A DNA stretch of 64,000 nucleotides, taken from Mesorhizobium sp. B4-1-3 (GTDB taxonomy: Bacteria; Pseudomonadota; Alphaproteobacteria; Rhizobiales; Rhizobiaceae). Shown in pieces: positions 62,486 through 64,000 of the stretch (position 1 is its first letter; each line of letters opens with the position of its first letter). Below the pieces are notes generated by a model. That model saw only the letters and a list, made by a program, of their open reading frames with translations, searched no databases and was not told the origin of the DNA. The translations under genes and the position numbers were made by a program. The stretch spans positions 248,001 to 312,000 of the forward strand of contig NZ_VFTG01000004.1 of NCBI RefSeq assembly GCF_006439355.1, read 5' to 3'.

Positions 62486-63697
62486 ATGGCGAAGATCAAG
62501 GTGGCGAACCCGGTCGTCGAACTCGACGGCGACGAGATGACCCGCATCATCTGGCAGTTCATCAAGGACAAGCTGATCCACCCCTATCTCGACCTGAAGC
62601 TTGAATATTACGACCTCGGCATCGAGAACCGCGACGCCACCAACGACCAGGTGACGATCGACTCGGCCAACGCCATCAAGAAATGGGGCGTCGGCGTGAA
62701 ATGCGCGACCATCACCCCCGACGAAGCGCGCGTCGAGGAATTCAAGCTGAAGAAGATGTGGAAGTCGCCCAACGGCACCATCCGCAACATCCTCGGCGGC
62801 ACCATCTTCCGCGAGCCGATCATCATGAAGAACGTGCCGCGCCTGGTGCCGGGCTGGACCAAGCCGATCGTCGTCGGTCGTCATGCCTTCGGCGACCAGT
62901 ACCGCGCCACCGACTTCCGCTTCCCCGGCAAGGGCAAGCTGACGATCAAGTTCGTCGGCGAGGACGGCCAGGTGATCGAGCATGACGTCTATGATGCTCC
63001 CGGCGCCGGCGTGGCCATGGCCATGTACAATCTCGACGAGTCGATCCGCGAGTTCGCCCGCGCGTCGCTGAACTACGGCCTGCTGCGCAACTTCCCGGTC
63101 TATCTGTCGACCAAGAACACCATCCTCAAGGCCTATGACGGCCGCTTCAAGGACATTTTCCAGGAGGTCTATGAGAAGGAATTCGAGGCCGAGTTCAAGG
63201 CAAGGAAACTCTGGTACGAGCACCGCCTGATCGACGACATGGTCGCTTCCAGCCTGAAGTGGTCGGGCGGCTATGTGTGGGCCTGCAAGAACTATGACGG
63301 CGACGTGCAGTCGGATACCGTGGCGCAAGGCTTCGGCTCGCTCGGCCTGATGACCTCGGTGCTGATGACGCCGGACGGCAAGACGGTGGAAGCGGAAGCC
63401 GCGCACGGCACCGTCACCCGCCATTATCGCCAGCACCAGAAGGGTGAGGAAACCTCGACAAATTCGATCGCCTCGATCTTCGCCTGGACGCGCGGCCTCG
63501 CCCATCGCGCCAAGCTCGACGACAATGCCGAACTGAAGCGCTTCGCCGAGACGCTGGAGAAGGTCTGCATCCAGACCGTCGAGAGCGGCTTCATGACCAA
63601 GGACCTGTCGCTGCTGATCGGTCCCGACCAGCCCTGGCTGTCGACCACCGGCTTCCTCGACAAGATCGACGAGAATTTGCAGAAGGCGATGGGGTAA
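62486..63697 (+). CDS. icd: NADP-dependent isocitrate dehydrogenase
   Basis: TCA-cycle enzyme of 403 residues, of the eukaryote-like homodimeric type common in alphaproteobacteria. The ATG at 62486 ([20 protein letters not shown]) has GAGG upstream; an open frame back to 61913 is antisense to trmJ and not real. [63 protein letters not shown] (in parts) and [20 protein letters not shown] are family hallmarks for substrate, metal and NADP binding. Followed by a strong terminator. Confidence 0.97.
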   Translation: MAKIKVANPVVELDGDEMTRIIWQFIKDKLIHPYLDLKLEYYDLGIENRDATNDQVTIDSANAIKKWGVGVKCATITPDEARVEEFKLKKMWKSPNGTIRNILGGTIFREPIIMKNVPRLVPGWTKPIVVGRHAFGDQYRATDFRFPGKGKLTIKFVGEDGQVIEHDVYDAPGAGVAMAMYNLDESIREFARASLNYGLLRNFPVYLSTKNTILKAYDGRFKDIFQEVYEKEFEAEFKARKLWYEHRLIDDMVASSLKWSGGYVWACKNYDGDVQSDTVAQGFGSLGLMTSVLMTPDGKTVEAEAAHGTVTRHYRQHQKGEETSTNSIASIFAWTRGLAHRAKLDDNAELKRFAETLEKVCIQTVESGFMTKDLSLLIGPDQPWLSTTGFLDKIDENLQKAMG

Positions 63698-63716
63698 TAC
63701 CGAACCCCGGTAACGT

Positions 63717-63747
63717 CGAAGGCTCCGAAAGGAGCCTTCGCTTTTTT
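63717..63747 (+). terminator. Rho-independent terminator of icd
   Basis: CGAAGGCTCC (63717-63726), GAAA tetraloop, GGAGCCTTCG (63731-63740), then CTTTTTT. A textbook terminator 20 nt after the icd stop. Confidence 0.95.
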
Positions 63748-63777
63748 ACGACGACGACGAGCAGAAGGAAGAGCTGA

Positions 63778-64000
63778 TTGACGGCCAAGCCAACTCTCTA
63801 CGGCGCCGACACAGCGTCTATGTGCGCATTGCGCGGATGGCGTTGCAGGAAAAGGGCGTCGACTACGAGCTCGTGCCGCTCGACATCTTCGCCGCCGAGG
63901 GCATTCCGGCCTGGTATCTGGAGCTTCACCCGTTCGGCCGCATCCCGGCCTTCGAGCATGACGGTTTTTGCCTGTTCGAGACCGGCGCCATCACACGCTA
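63778..64000 (+). pseudogene. Glutathione S-transferase N-terminal part, frameshifted and cut by the window edge
   Basis: A GST thioredoxin-like N terminus begins at TTG 63778 (MTAKPTLYGAD), preceded by the ribosome site GAAGGAAG. At 63810-63811 the frame breaks; in the next frame the protein continues SVYVRIARMALQEKGVDYEL, FAAEGIPAWYLELHPFGRIP and AFEHDGFCLFETGAITR to the edge. One missing base (GACACAGC where GACTACAGC is expected, giving DYSVYV) explains this. The HPFGRIPAFEHDG...FETGAI segment is the glutathione-binding signature. Either a pseudogene or a sequencing error. Confidence 0.75.

Overview
The window looks like chromosomal DNA of an alphaproteobacterium of the order Rhizobiales, most probably Mesorhizobium or a close Phyllobacteriaceae relative. 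The basis is high G+C coding DNA, several protein families typical of Rhizobiales (DUF2865, DUF1127, DUF1476/ATPase zeta, a coenzyme B12-dependent ribonucleotide reductase, split purL/purQ/purS), and rhizobial-type palindromic intergenic repeats. It is gene dense, with no rRNA, tRNA, CRISPR array, complete insertion sequence or prophage that I can see.

Layout. 1-9.7 kb: tail of an SDR gene, malic enzyme maeB, a secreted DUF2865 protein whose 3' end overlaps gltX, then nrdJ behind a control region with two NrdR boxes, a DnaA box and a long structured leader. 9.7-13 kb: a disturbed accessory stretch with an AT-rich trypsin-like protease gene, two genes broken by single-base shifts (VOC, DUF2314) and two mosaic repeats. 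13-18 kb: cell-envelope genes (GH25 lysozyme lipoprotein, Tim44-like membrane protein, phosphodiester glycosidase, uppP). 18-21.3 kb: small accessory enzymes and a stand-alone ParB-like protein. 21.4-28.3 kb: a tight four-gene unit (dimethylformamidase-like hydrolase, class III aminotransferase, GNAT acetyltransferase, acetylpolyamine amidohydrolase-type deacetylase) facing a class V aminotransferase-like gene and an aldo/keto reductase. 28.4-32.1 kb: a J-domain protein, a tiny DUF1127-like gene and secreted proteins. 32.1-37.7 kb: a molybdenum-hydroxylase maturation cluster (MoeA-MobA fusion, two XdhC halves, CoxE-like, CoxD-like, flavin reductase) without structural subunits.

37.8-52 kb: a substrate-binding protein with a DmpA-type peptidase, then purine synthesis genes purB, purC, purS, purQ and purL, interrupted by a VOC protein, a small hydrolase, an HpcH/HpaI aldolase, ATPase zeta, a lipoprotein, a Pr6Pr membrane protein and a MocR regulator divergent from a DUF1127 gene. 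52-64 kb: bolA and grxD (partners in iron-sulfur handling), a Bcr/CflA exporter, an inositol-monophosphatase-type enzyme, ttcA, rpsD, an RNB ribonuclease, murI, trmJ, icd and a frameshifted glutathione S-transferase start at the right edge.

The points most worth follow-up are the nrdJ leader RNA with an apparent Shine-Dalgarno switch, the acylated-amine operon at 21.4-26 kb, the 31-bp-phased direct repeat next to the MocR gene, the orphan molybdenum-enzyme maturation cluster, and the AT-rich protease gene.
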